The notes: a model not told the origin generated them from the sequence alone. Shown: positions 26,701 to 36,107, counted from the stretch's first letter. The stretch: 64,000 nucleotides of DNA from Terrirubrum sp051646285 (GCA_051646285.1 JBOFCU010000324.1:1-64000), one strand, 5' to 3'. Program-made: numbers and translations.

Positions 26701-27927
26701 ATGAAAATCACACGCCGTTCCATTGTTGCCGTTCCTGCTTTGATAGCTGCGCAAAATGCCTTTGCCCGCTCGGATGAGCCTACCGGCGGCGCTATGCGCG
26801 CCACAACGCTTGATGCAAAGCCCAATTTTGATAGCTGGTTCAAGGTTTTTGACAGTGTGCATGCGAAATGGAAAGTGCTGGAAACACCAGGAAATCCTGA
26901 CCGTGTCACATTGCGCCCGCGCCGCCTTGCCGCGGGGCAAGGCCGCAAGATTTTGATGATTTATCCACGGCCATCATCCGCCTATGATATTGCCGTCACC
27001 AAAATCATGAATGTTTTTGAGGACAAATTGCTTGATGTCGAGATTATTGTTGAAAACTATCGCTTGAATCCGGCGCTCGGCAAGGCAGTTCTGGAACGTG
27101 CGCAGCGTGATGGATGCGCGCTCATCATGTCCATGGGGTCGGAAACGACGGCATGGCTTTATGAAGTCTACAATGGCGGCCGTATTCCGGTTGTCACAGT
27201 GTGTTCGAAAGATCCGGTCGTTCTTGGGCAAATTCCGAGCTACCGCGTTGGCTCCGGAACCAATTTTGCTTTTACCTCGCTGAACATGCCGATCAATGTG
27301 CAGATGGCATATGTGCAGGAGTTGAAGCCGCGCTTGCGGAATATTGCTGTGCTCGTGGATTCGCGCAATGTCAGCGCCATCGAAACGCAGGCCAAGCCTG
27401 TAGCTGATTACGCAAAAACACGCAGCATTCGTGTGCTTGAGCTTGCTGTTCAAAATCCGGATAATGCGCGTGTTGAGCTTGAGCGCATGGTGCGTGATGC
27501 TACCACGCAAATGGCCAAAAATGATCCTGATCTCAGCAATAGCATTTTCTGGGTCACTGGCAGTACGTCTGTTTTCAAGGAAATCGGCACGGTGAATGCC
27601 AATGCCGGGCGTGCGGCTGTTGTGAGTGTGGTGCCTGAAATCGTCCGTGGTGGCGATGATAGTGCTGTTATTTCGATTGGCATCAGCTTTGAATCCAATG
27701 CCCATTTGGCGGCTGTTTATGCAGCCGATGTTATTCGCGGCCGCTCACAGATCGGTGAATTGAAGGTTGGTGTCGTGTCTCCGCCAGACATTGCCATCAG
27801 TTTTCGAAAACTGCGCGATATCGGTATGACACTGCCGTTGTCGTTTTTTGAAGCGGCCAACACTGTCTACGATTATGATGGCAAGGCCGTTCGTATTGAT
27901 GGTGTCACTGTTGGCAAGAACAGCTGA
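26701..27927 (+). CDS. Substrate-binding protein, ABC_sub_bind family, orphan
   Basis: 408 residues from the ATG at 26701, ten bases after the MFS gene. The N-terminus MKITRRSIVAVPALIAAQNAFA has a twin-arginine/signal-peptide look. The core matches the ABC_sub_bind (DUF534/TrpX-like) pattern: KILMIYPRPSSAYDIAV at the start, CALIMSMGSETTAWLYE, PVVTVCSKDPV, and PRLRNIAVLVDSRN. Such proteins normally feed an ABC permease and ATPase, but neither is in the window near it. It may instead present a ligand to the neighbouring MFS sensor domains. That is inference. Confidence 0.8.
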   Translation: MKITRRSIVAVPALIAAQNAFARSDEPTGGAMRATTLDAKPNFDSWFKVFDSVHAKWKVLETPGNPDRVTLRPRRLAAGQGRKILMIYPRPSSAYDIAVTKIMNVFEDKLLDVEIIVENYRLNPALGKAVLERAQRDGCALIMSMGSETTAWLYEVYNGGRIPVVTVCSKDPVVLGQIPSYRVGSGTNFAFTSLNMPINVQMAYVQELKPRLRNIAVLVDSRNVSAIETQAKPVADYAKTRSIRVLELAVQNPDNARVELERMVRDATTQMAKNDPDLSNSIFWVTGSTSVFKEIGTVNANAGRAAVVSVVPEIVRGGDDSAVISIGISFESNAHLAAVYAADVIRGRSQIGELKVGVVSPPDIAISFRKLRDIGMTLPLSFFEAANTVYDYDGKAVRIDGVTVGKNS

Positions 27928-27960
27928 CAGTCATGTTAAGTGCCTGAACGAGGCGGGGAA

Positions 27961-30618
27961 ATGAAATCAGCGACCCACATCATGCTTGGGCAGAATGCTC
28001 TGGACAGACAGGTATTTTCTCATGCCGATATTCACGCATCTGGGGTTTCGCAAGCCTATGCCGATGCACTTGATGCTGTGCTGGCAAATGGAGATGACCG
28101 CGTTATTTCGGCAAGCATTCGTAGTCTTATTGATGCGTTACAGATTGAAAATTCAACATCGCTGATTGTGCTTTCCAATGATACACAAGAAATTACCTGC
28201 GCTATTGATGGTGAGCGCCGTGCGGAGCAGTTTGCGACCTGTGAATTGATCGAAATTGCGCCAGCGCATGGTGCCGCTGTTCACACGTTTGATGCCTCCA
28301 ATCAACGAATACCCGTTGCTGTTGCCATGCGGGCGCTTGCACTGGGCTTCCGGGCCTGTGTGGCAGCGGCAATTTCCAGCTCGTCAGGCCGCCGCTGTGG
28401 TGTCGTCGTTGTTCTTTTGCGCCATCCCTTGCCAGATGGTCATCCTTGCATTGTAGAAATCGCCAAAATCGGTCATTTTGCCACGACCCTGATGCAGACA
28501 CGCGAATATATTGCGCGCGCTCGCAAAGCGGATACGCAGCTTGCCGGACTGGCTGCGACTGTTCCCGGTGTTTTATATCAGCGCGTTGTGCGGCCAAATG
28601 GCGAAATTCGTTACACATATATCAGCGAAAATGCTGTTGATCTTTTTGGTGTAACGGCAGAGCGCATTCTCACTGATCCCGAGGCACTTTTTCAAAGTTA
28701 CAGTGCCGATTATCGCCAGTCATTCCGGCAAAAACTGTTGCAAGCCTCGAAAGACCTCACATTGTGGGATGTTGAGGCAACGATTGTTCGTCCTGATGGG
28801 AAGGTGCGTTACACACATGCCATTGCCAAGCCGACGCGTGAGCCTGACGGCTCTGTGATCTGGACAGGCGTCATCCTTGATGCGACGCGCATCAAGGAAG
28901 CGGAATTGATGGCCTCTGCTGCCGAGACACGTACACGCAAGGCAATTGTTGAAAGCCTCTCGCAGGGGCTTTTGATGTTCAACAAGGACGATGTGCTGAC
29001 AGTCAAGAATAGTCATTTTGATAAATTGTATCCAGCGCTGGCTGATATTGCCGTACCGGGCGCAAAGTATATCGACCTGTTGCATGCGGAATTGAATGCC
29101 TCGACAAACCCGCATGTCTTGCATTCCGATATCATTGATGAGTTGACGGATCGTCTTACGCGTCACGGGCATGGACATCTTGTCTATGAGCGTGCGATGG
29201 CGGGTGATCGCTTTATTTTGGTGAATGAATATCGTACACCGGAACTTGAAACCGTGGTGCTTTATACGGACATCAGTGAATTGAAGATGCGCGAAAAGCG
29301 TATTGAGCATCTGGCGCACCATGATGTGCTGACGGGGCTTGCTAACAGGGTTCTTTTCCGCAGCAATCTTGAACATGCGATATTTGATGCTGCGCAGCAT
29401 CAGCTCAATGTTGCAGTGCTGTGCCTCGATCTTGACCGCTTCAAGTCCGTCAATGACACGCTCGGACATCACGTCGGGGATTTGCTCCTGAAGCAGGTTG
29501 CGCAACGTATTCGTGATTGTGTGCGCGAGGATGATCTGGCTTGCCGGCTCGGCGGTGATGAATTCGCGATTATCATGCGCAGTGTCAATGATCCGTTGAC
29601 TGTTACGACGCTGGCATGGCGGCTATTGCAGGCAATGGCGCAGCCCTTTACGGTTGACGGTCATACTATCGTATCGGGAACAAGTATTGGTATTGCGATT
29701 GGTTTGCAGGATGGTGATGATCCTGATGGTCTTTTGAAGAATGCTGATCTTGCGCTTTACCGTGCCAAATCCGATGGGCGTGGTACATTCCGCTTTTTTG
29801 AAGCTGAAATGGATCAAAAGGCTCAGACCCGCCGATTGCTGGAAATTTCCTTGCGTGCAGCTGTGGTGCGGCAGGAAATCGAAGTGCATTATCAGCCGCT
29901 GGTTGATGTTCACACAGCGCAGATTGTGGGTGTTGAAGCTCTCGTGCGCTGGAATCGCATGGGTGCGGGTTATATACCGCCGCTGGAATTTATTCCGCTG
30001 GCTGAAGAGACCGGGCTCATTAATGATATTGGTATTTTTGTCTTGAAGAAGGCGTGCGCTGACGCGGCTAAATGGCCCAATGATATTCGTGTTGCTGTGA
30101 ATATTTCGCCGGCTCAATTCCGCAATACGGCGTTTGCCTCTGTCGTGAAGGGCATTCTCGAACAGGCTGGCTTGTCACCCAACAGGCTGGAGCTTGAAAT
30201 TACAGAATCCATGCTGCTGCGGAACTCTGAGACCAATCTGGCGATTTTGCGGGAACTCAAGGAGCAAGGAATTCGTATTTCCATGGATGATTTCGGCACG
30301 GGCTATTCATCGCTTGGCAATCTTCGCTCATTTCCGTTCGATAAAATCAAGATTGATAAGTCTTTCATTGGCGATCTCAATAAAAGCGTTGATGCCGCTG
30401 CTATCATCCGCGCGGTGCTGTCTCTTGGGCGCAGTCTGGGAATGACCACGACGGCAGAAGGTGTTGAAACGCGCGATCAGCTTGCCTATTTGCGTGCGGA
30501 GGGCTGTGTGGAAGTTCAGGGGCATTATTATGCCAGTGCGATGAATGCCAAGGGCATCAGCACAATTCTGGAAAATTCGAATGCCCGCGTGATGCTGCCG
30601 GCGTCTCAATCCATGTAA
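27961..30618 (+). CDS. PAS-GGDEF-EAL bifunctional c-di-GMP enzyme
   Basis: 885 residues from the ATG at 27961, preceded by GAGGCGGGGAA. Order: a soluble N-terminal region (about 1-185), a PAS domain (about 190-320), a second PAS-like region (about 325-440), GGDEF (about 450-610; GGDEF at 531-535, with an RxxD inhibitory site REDD at 522-525) and EAL (about 620-875; EAL at 659-661, DDFGTG at 776-781). Both catalytic motifs look intact, so it could make or degrade c-di-GMP. No membrane segment is obvious. It is the last gene of the operon, 33 bases after the binding protein. Confidence 0.9.
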   Translation: MKSATHIMLGQNALDRQVFSHADIHASGVSQAYADALDAVLANGDDRVISASIRSLIDALQIENSTSLIVLSNDTQEITCAIDGERRAEQFATCELIEIAPAHGAAVHTFDASNQRIPVAVAMRALALGFRACVAAAISSSSGRRCGVVVVLLRHPLPDGHPCIVEIAKIGHFATTLMQTREYIARARKADTQLAGLAATVPGVLYQRVVRPNGEIRYTYISENAVDLFGVTAERILTDPEALFQSYSADYRQSFRQKLLQASKDLTLWDVEATIVRPDGKVRYTHAIAKPTREPDGSVIWTGVILDATRIKEAELMASAAETRTRKAIVESLSQGLLMFNKDDVLTVKNSHFDKLYPALADIAVPGAKYIDLLHAELNASTNPHVLHSDIIDELTDRLTRHGHGHLVYERAMAGDRFILVNEYRTPELETVVLYTDISELKMREKRIEHLAHHDVLTGLANRVLFRSNLEHAIFDAAQHQLNVAVLCLDLDRFKSVNDTLGHHVGDLLLKQVAQRIRDCVREDDLACRLGGDEFAIIMRSVNDPLTVTTLAWRLLQAMAQPFTVDGHTIVSGTSIGIAIGLQDGDDPDGLLKNADLALYRAKSDGRGTFRFFEAEMDQKAQTRRLLEISLRAAVVRQEIEVHYQPLVDVHTAQIVGVEALVRWNRMGAGYIPPLEFIPLAEETGLINDIGIFVLKKACADAAKWPNDIRVAVNISPAQFRNTAFASVVKGILEQAGLSPNRLELEITESMLLRNSETNLAILRELKEQGIRISMDDFGTGYSSLGNLRSFPFDKIKIDKSFIGDLNKSVDAAAIIRAVLSLGRSLGMTTTAEGVETRDQLAYLRAEGCVEVQGHYYASAMNAKGISTILENSNARVMLPASQSM

Positions 30619-30646
30619 AAATCCCCGCGCTTTCGGGCGCGGGGAT
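30616..30646 (-). terminator. Rho-independent terminator after katA
   Basis: ATCCCCGCGC (30621-30630) pairs with GCGCGGGGAT (30637-30646). Five A precede it on the plus strand (30617-30621), which is a T-run on the minus strand, so it fits the end of katA. It may also help end the converging GGDEF-EAL operon. Confidence 0.75.
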
Positions 30647-30669
30647 CATGCTTTAAATAGCGCAGCGGA

Positions 30670-32151
30670 TTATTCCGCCGCCTTCATCCTGCCTGTTGCT
30701 GCTGCAACAGCTGCGCGCACGCCCGCACCGTAATCGGCGTGGACCTTGTCGAGCAATTTGCATTGCCGCTCGATGATGTCGCCGGGAACGCCTCCCATGG
30801 CCGCTGCGTAATTCGCAAAAAGCTGCTTTTTCTGATCGGGATTCATCAGATTGAACAAGGCCCGCGGCTGGGTGAAATCATCCACCTGCTGACCTTCGCC
30901 ATTTTTCTGGGAATAGCGCGATGCCCCTCCTGAAATCTGCAAAGGCGGTTCCAGTGCTGATGCGTCTTCGAACGGTCCATTGAAGGAATTGGGCTCGTAG
31001 TACACATCCGGATTGCCGGTTTTCAGCCCATCGGCATTCATCAAGCCGTCACGGTTATAATGATGGACGGGGCATTGGGGCCGGTTCACAGGCAACTGCT
31101 CGAAATGCGTGCCGAGCCGGTAGCGATGGGCGTCCGGATAAGAGAAGATGCGCGCCTGCAACATCTTGTCCGGCGACCAGGAAATACCCGGCACGACGTT
31201 GGATGGCGAAAATGCTGCCATTTCGATTTCGGCAAAATAATCGTCCGGATTCCGGTTCAGTTCAAAATAGCCGATATCCATGACCGGATAATCGCCATGC
31301 GGCCAGACTTTCGTGAGATCGAATGGGTTGTAAGGCGTCTTTTCCGCATCCTTTTCCGGCATGATCTGCACCTGCATTTTCCAGCGCGGAAATTTGCCGG
31401 ACTCGATCGTGCCGAAAAGCTGTTCCTGATAGCTCTCACGGGTCTTGCCGATCACAGCTTCGGCTTCAGCATTGGTGAGATTTTCAATGCCCTGTTCGGT
31501 CTTGAAATGGAATTTGACCCAATGGCGTTCGCCTTTTTCATTCCAGAAGGAAAAAGTATGCGAACCGAAACCGTGCATGTGCATGGGAGATTTCGGCAGG
31601 CCGCGGTCCGACATCAATATGGTGACCTGATGCAGGCTTTCTGGCGACAATGACCAGAAATCCCACATTGCCTTGGGTGAGCGCATGTGGTTGCGCGGAT
31701 GGCGCTTCTGGGTGTGGATGAAGTCCGCAAATTTCATCGGGTCACGCACAAAGAAAACCGGCGTGTTGTTGCCAACCAGATCCCAGTTACCTTCAGCGGT
31801 ATAAAATTTCAGGGCAAAGCCGCGCACATCACGCTCGGCATCGGCGGCACCAAGTTCACCGGCCACAGTGGAGAAACGAGCCAACATTGGCGTTTCTGCG
31901 CCTTTTTGCAGTGCCTTCGCCTTGGTAAATTTGGAAATGTCAGCGGTAATTTTCAGAACGCCGTGGGCACCCCAGCCCTTGGCGTGCACGGTGCGCTCGG
32001 GCAACCGTTCGCGGTTCTGATGGGCCAGCTTTTGCGTGAGCTGAAAATCCTGCATCAGCAGTGGGCCGCGCGCGCCTGCTGTGACTGAATTCTGGTTGTC
32101 AGGTACAGGCTGCCCGCCCGTGGTGGTGAGCGTGGGACGTTTATCGGCCAT
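30670..32151 (-). CDS. katA: Monofunctional haem catalase
   Basis: 493 residues, small-subunit catalase. It dismutates hydrogen peroxide. The catalytic His is in ERTVHAKGWGAHG, the catalytic Asn in LVGNNTPVFFVRDP, and the haem ligand Tyr in ARIFSYPDAHRYRLG. There is no signal peptide, so it is cytoplasmic. GGGAGA precedes the ATG. An Irr-type iron-control box lies 45-61 bases upstream of the start (separate entry), suggesting iron/haem-linked expression. Its 3' end faces the operon at 23-30.6 kb. Confidence 0.96.
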   Translation of the reverse strand: MADKRPTLTTTGGQPVPDNQNSVTAGARGPLLMQDFQLTQKLAHQNRERLPERTVHAKGWGAHGVLKITADISKFTKAKALQKGAETPMLARFSTVAGELGAADAERDVRGFALKFYTAEGNWDLVGNNTPVFFVRDPMKFADFIHTQKRHPRNHMRSPKAMWDFWSLSPESLHQVTILMSDRGLPKSPMHMHGFGSHTFSFWNEKGERHWVKFHFKTEQGIENLTNAEAEAVIGKTRESYQEQLFGTIESGKFPRWKMQVQIMPEKDAEKTPYNPFDLTKVWPHGDYPVMDIGYFELNRNPDDYFAEIEMAAFSPSNVVPGISWSPDKMLQARIFSYPDAHRYRLGTHFEQLPVNRPQCPVHHYNRDGLMNADGLKTGNPDVYYEPNSFNGPFEDASALEPPLQISGGASRYSQKNGEGQQVDDFTQPRALFNLMNPDQKKQLFANYAAAMGGVPGDIIERQCKLLDKVHADYGAGVRAAVAAATGRMKAAE

Positions 32152-32195
32152 GATTGTCTCCCTGTTTTGTCGATTGGATGGAATGGTGAGCTTAG

Positions 32196-32212
32196 TTTAC
32201 AGCAATTCTAAA
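32196..32212 (-). promoter_or_regulatory. ICE-box-like (Irr) site upstream of katA
   Basis: Read on the katA strand it is TTTAGAA-TTG-CTGTAAA. The rhizobial ICE-box form is TTTAGAA-N3-TTCTAAA, so 12 of 14 arm positions match. It lies in the 291-base gap between katA and aqpZ. A wider 7-bp inverted repeat (TAGTTTA, 9 bases, TAAACTA) covers 32193-32215. It is also possible that it is an OxyR- or Fur-type site. Confidence 0.45.
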
Positions 32213-32442
32213 CTAGTGCCAGCCTCGAAGTGCCGTTCCCCATATAGATGGGCCATGGCAATGGGCCAGCCAGCCTCGGCTTGTCCTCACAGGCCGGCTT
32301 ATCGCATAGGGTAGCATCCCCTGACTTGCGCTGGTCAACTGCCGTACTGTTCATTTGCGTGTCATGATGACGCAGCTACGACAATGGTGGCCCGGAATCG
32401 CAGGGGTGCCGGGCAGGGGCAACATAGACGGAAATTCTCACA

Positions 32443-33141
32443 ATGAAAAAATATCTGGCTGAATTTATTGGCACAGCGGCTCTGGTTATCATCGGCTGTG
32501 GCGCCGTGACGTTGGGGGGGCAGGGCGCCGCGCTCGGCGGTGCTGCGCCCATGAACGTGCTGGCAACACTGCCGATTGCCTTTGCTTTTGGGATTGGCGT
32601 GATCGCCATGGCCTATGGCATTGGCCCGGTTTCCGGCTGTCATATCAACCCGGCCGTCACCGCTGGTGTATGGGCTGCCGGCCGCATGCCGACCTCTGAT
32701 CTGGTCGGTTATATCGTCGCCCAGTGCCTTGGCGCGATTACGGGTGCAGCCATTCTTTACATCATTTTGTCCGGCAAGGTCGGGGGCTATGATCTGGCTG
32801 CGGGCGGTTTGGGGCAGAATGGCTGGAAGACCTATTCCACCGGCTCGGCCGCTCTGGCCGAATTTGCCGGCACATTCCTGTTCCTCGTCGCTATTCTGGG
32901 GGCGACCTCAAAGGCTGGTTCTGGCCCGGCTGCGGGTCTGGCCATTGGCATGACGCTTGTTGGTATCCATATCGTGCTCATCCCGGTCACGGGCACGTCG
33001 GTCAATCCAGCGCGGTCGCTCGGCCCGGCCCTGTTCGTTGGCGGGCAGGCCATGGCGCAGCTCTGGCTGTTCCTGATCATGCCGATTCTGGGTGGCCTTG
33101 CGGCGGGCTTCCTGTTCCGCAACAAGACGCTGGAAGCTTGA
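32443..33141 (+). CDS. aqpZ: Aquaporin Z
   Basis: 232 residues, six membrane helices and two half-helices with NPA motifs at 69-71 (CHINPAVTAG) and 188-190 (SVNPARSLGPA). The ar/R arginine follows the second NPA. The family conducts water; the small size and the TSVNPARS pattern favour AqpZ over glycerol facilitators. It is divergent from katA by 291 bases and followed by a strong terminator, so it is probably monocistronic. Confidence 0.93.
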   Translation: MKKYLAEFIGTAALVIIGCGAVTLGGQGAALGGAAPMNVLATLPIAFAFGIGVIAMAYGIGPVSGCHINPAVTAGVWAAGRMPTSDLVGYIVAQCLGAITGAAILYIILSGKVGGYDLAAGGLGQNGWKTYSTGSAALAEFAGTFLFLVAILGATSKAGSGPAAGLAIGMTLVGIHIVLIPVTGTSVNPARSLGPALFVGGQAMAQLWLFLIMPILGGLAAGFLFRNKTLEA

Positions 33142-33160
33142 TTTGGCAGTGTGACGAACG

Positions 33161-33189
33161 AAAAACCCGCCGCTCCGGCGGGTTTTTTG
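33161..33189 (+). terminator. Rho-independent terminator after aqpZ
   Basis: AAAAACCCGCCG (33161-33172), loop CTC, CGGCGGGTTTTTT (33176-33188). Strong GC stem with a T-run. Confidence 0.88.
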
Positions 33190-33281
33190 TTGCATTCATG
33201 GCCTGGGTTGGGTTGTCGCCCGAGTGGGGCGCGGCTATAAGCCCGCCACATTCAAAAACAACGAAGCAGGATCATCGTATT

Positions 33282-33704
33282 ATGGCGATTGAACGCACCT
33301 TTTCCATTCTCAAGCCCGATGCGACCAAGCGCAACATCACGGGTGCCGTGAACGCCATCATCGAAAAATCCGGTTTGCGCATTGTCGCGCAGAAGCGGAT
33401 TCACATGACCAAGGCGCAGGCCGAAACATTCTATGCCGTGCACAGTGCCCGCCCGTTCTTTGGCGAGCTGGTCGAATTCATGACCTCTGCGCCGGTCGTG
33501 GTGCAGGTGCTGGAAGGCGACAATGCCATTGCAAAATATCGTGAAGTGATGGGCGCAACCAACCCGGCGAATGCCGCTGAAGGCACAATCCGCAAGGTGC
33601 ATGCGCTTTCTGTCGGCGAGAACACCGCGCATGGTTCGGATTCTGCCGAGAACGCTGCGATCGAGATTGCCCAGTTTTTTTCCGGCAACGAAATCGTCGG
33701 CTGA
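33282..33704 (+). CDS. ndk: Nucleoside diphosphate kinase
   Basis: 140 residues from the ATG at 33282. It transfers the gamma-phosphate of ATP to other NDPs through a phospho-histidine, His117 in NTAHGSDSAENA. MAIERTFSILKPDATKRN is the family start, so longer in-frame forms are rejected. It lies alone between a terminator of aqpZ and its own terminator. Confidence 0.97.
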   Translation: MAIERTFSILKPDATKRNITGAVNAIIEKSGLRIVAQKRIHMTKAQAETFYAVHSARPFFGELVEFMTSAPVVVQVLEGDNAIAKYREVMGATNPANAAEGTIRKVHALSVGENTAHGSDSAENAAIEIAQFFSGNEIVG

Positions 33705-33739
33705 ACTGGTGCGCCGCCATGGATGGCGGCATTCAAGAT

Positions 33740-33769
33740 GACTGGCGCGCAAGCCGCGCCAGTCTTTCT
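33740..33769 (+). terminator. Rho-independent terminator after ndk
   Basis: GACTGGCGCG (33740-33749), loop CAAGC, CGCGCCAGTC (33755-33764) then TTT. It lies between ndk and the tRNA. Confidence 0.7.
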
Positions 33770-33771
33770 CC

Positions 33772-33861
33772 GGAAGGGTGGCCGAGTGGTTTAAGGCAGC
33801 GGTCTTGAAAACCGCCGTGGGGGCAACTCCACCGTGGGTTCGAATCCCACCCCTTCCGCCA
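33772..33861 (+). tRNA. tRNA-Ser (anticodon UGA)
   Basis: Acceptor GGAAGGG (33772-33778) pairs with CCCTTCC (33851-33857), followed by G and an encoded CCA. Anticodon stem GCGGT/ACCGC with loop CTTGAAA gives anticodon TGA. A long variable arm (about 18 bases) and T-loop TTCGAAT mark it as type II serine tRNA. Confidence 0.97.
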
Positions 33862-33880
33862 TTGTTTGCAAAGGCGTGCC

Positions 33881-35878
33881 ATGTCCCAACATCCGGCTCT
33901 GCCGTTTTTGCGCAATGCTGAAAAAGGCAAGGTTGTCACTGCGGCGGAAGCGGTGCGGCTTGTACGCCCCGGCGATACGGTCGCGACCGGCGGATTTGTC
34001 GGCATCGGGTTTGCCGAAGAGATTGCGATCGCGCTCGAAGACCTGTTTCTCAGTGACGATCCGGCGCTGGCCAAATCAAAGCCACGCGATCTGACGCTGG
34101 TTTATGCGGCCGGGCAGGGTGACGGCAAAAGCAAGGGCCTCAATCATTTCGGCCATAAGGGGCTGGTGAAGCGCGTAATCGGCGGCCATTGGGGTCTGGT
34201 GCCGAAATTGCAGCAACTCGCCTTTGCCAATGAGATCGAGGCCTACAACTTGCCGCAGGGCGTGATCACGCATCTGTTCCGCGATATTGCCGCGCACCGG
34301 CCAGCCCATATTACCCGCGTCGGGATGGGCACTTTTGTCGATCCCCTGCTGGGCGGCGGCAAATTAAATACGCGCACCACGGACGATCTCGTCGAGCGCA
34401 TTTCCATCCATGGGCAGGAGTGCCTGCTCTACAAGACATTTCCCATTCATGTCGGCATTATCCGCGCCACAACGGGGGATCCGGAAGGCAATCTCACCAT
34501 GGAAAAGGAAGCGCTGACGCTGGAAGCGTTGGCGATAGCCATGGCTGTGCGCAATTCCGGCGGCATCGTGATCGCGCAGGTTGAGCGGGTGGCTGACAGT
34601 GGCAGCCTCAACCCGCGGCAGGTCAAAATTCCGGGTGTGATGGTGGATTGTGTGGTTGTGGCACAGCCCGTCAATCACTGGCAGACCTTTGGCACCCCCT
34701 ATAATCCCGCCTACAGCAGCGAAATTCGCGTACGGGCCAGTTCCGTTGCGCCCATGGCCATGAGCGAACGCAAACTGATCGCGCGGCGCGCCGCCTTTGA
34801 ACTCAAGCCCAACAGTGTTGTGAATTTGGGGATCGGCATGCCGGAGGGCATTGCGGCTGTCGCCAATGAGGAAAAGATTATCGACCTCATCACGCTGACA
34901 GCGGAGCCGGGTGTGATCGGCGGTATTCCGGCGAGCGGCATTGATTTTGGTGCGGCCATCAATACCCAGGCTGTGATTGATCAGCCCTACCAATTCGATT
35001 TTTATGATGGCGGCGGGCTGGATGTCGCCTTTCTCGGTCTGGCGCAGGTCGACCGTATCGGCAATCTCAATGTCAGCAAATTCGGCCCGAAACTCGCGGG
35101 TGCGGGCGGCTTCATCAATATCAGCCAGAACGCGCAGAAGGTGGTGTTTGTCGGCACGTTTGGTGCTGGCAAAATGCAACTATCGGCCGGCGACGGCCTG
35201 TTGAAAATTCACGCGGATGCGCGCGAGACGAAATTCGTGAGCGACGTCGAGCATATTACGTTCAGCGGGCGGTACGCGGCAGAGCAGGGCAAGACAGTTT
35301 TGTATGTCACCGAGCGTTGTGTCTTTGCACTGCGTCCTGACGGGATTGAGCTGACCGAAGTTGCACCCGGTATTGACGTCGAGCGTGACATTCTGGCGCG
35401 CATGGCGTTCAAGCCGCTGATGCCCCACGATCCGATGATCATGGATGCGCGGATTTTCCGTGACGGGCCGATGGATATGCGCGGCGACCTGCTCTCCATC
35501 CCGATGGACCAGCGCTTCAGCTACGATCCGGTGCAGGATCTGTTTTTCGTCAATCTCGAACGGTTTCCCTTGCGCAGCCGGGCGGACATTGCAGCGATCA
35601 AGGCTGCAGCGGAAGCGAAACTGAAGCCGCTCGGCAAACGTGTCTATGCCATTGTCAATTACGACCATTTCTCCATCGTGCCGGAATTGCTGGATGCCTA
35701 TTCCGAGATGGTGCGCGGCCTGCATGACCACTATTACTCCGGTGTTTCGCGCTACACTACGAGTGGATTTCTGCGCATGAAACTGGGGGAGGCCCTCCAG
35801 AACCGTGGGGTATCACCGCACATCTTCGAGAGTGCGGCGGCTGCCAAGTCTGAACGTCTGCCATCGTCGGCAGGATAG
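33881..35878 (+). CDS. Acyl-CoA:acetate/3-ketoacid CoA-transferase (YdiF/Pct type), long form
   Basis: 665 residues from the ATG at 33881. Both alpha- and beta-like CoA-transferase halves are fused: the N-terminal half opens with VRPGDTVATGGFVGIGFAEE, the C-terminal half carries the catalytic glutamate in NLGIGMPEGIAAVANEE. It exchanges CoA between carboxylic acids through a glutamyl-CoA intermediate; substrates here are unknown. About 130 residues after the usual Pct end (PMDMRGDLLSIPMDQRF onward) form an additional C-terminal domain. It begins 19 bases after tRNA-Ser. Confidence 0.85.
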   Translation: MSQHPALPFLRNAEKGKVVTAAEAVRLVRPGDTVATGGFVGIGFAEEIAIALEDLFLSDDPALAKSKPRDLTLVYAAGQGDGKSKGLNHFGHKGLVKRVIGGHWGLVPKLQQLAFANEIEAYNLPQGVITHLFRDIAAHRPAHITRVGMGTFVDPLLGGGKLNTRTTDDLVERISIHGQECLLYKTFPIHVGIIRATTGDPEGNLTMEKEALTLEALAIAMAVRNSGGIVIAQVERVADSGSLNPRQVKIPGVMVDCVVVAQPVNHWQTFGTPYNPAYSSEIRVRASSVAPMAMSERKLIARRAAFELKPNSVVNLGIGMPEGIAAVANEEKIIDLITLTAEPGVIGGIPASGIDFGAAINTQAVIDQPYQFDFYDGGGLDVAFLGLAQVDRIGNLNVSKFGPKLAGAGGFINISQNAQKVVFVGTFGAGKMQLSAGDGLLKIHADARETKFVSDVEHITFSGRYAAEQGKTVLYVTERCVFALRPDGIELTEVAPGIDVERDILARMAFKPLMPHDPMIMDARIFRDGPMDMRGDLLSIPMDQRFSYDPVQDLFFVNLERFPLRSRADIAAIKAAAEAKLKPLGKRVYAIVNYDHFSIVPELLDAYSEMVRGLHDHYYSGVSRYTTSGFLRMKLGEALQNRGVSPHIFESAAAAKSERLPSSAG

Positions 35879-36107
35879 TGCCATTCTGGCAGGGCAGGCC
35901 AGAGGCGTTAACCATTTGTTGGCCATGGACACAGGTTGCCGCAGCGTGGCACCCGGGTTCTGCTGGACCGCGCCGCAGATTCGGCGCATTTATGACGGAT
36001 GTGATCACAATTCGTTGACCATAGGGTGATCCGCCTGTGGACAGCGCCGATGTGTGTTCATCGTGCCGGCAGCCAGAATCGCGTGGCCGGCTTTTGGGGA
36101 TTTGTGC

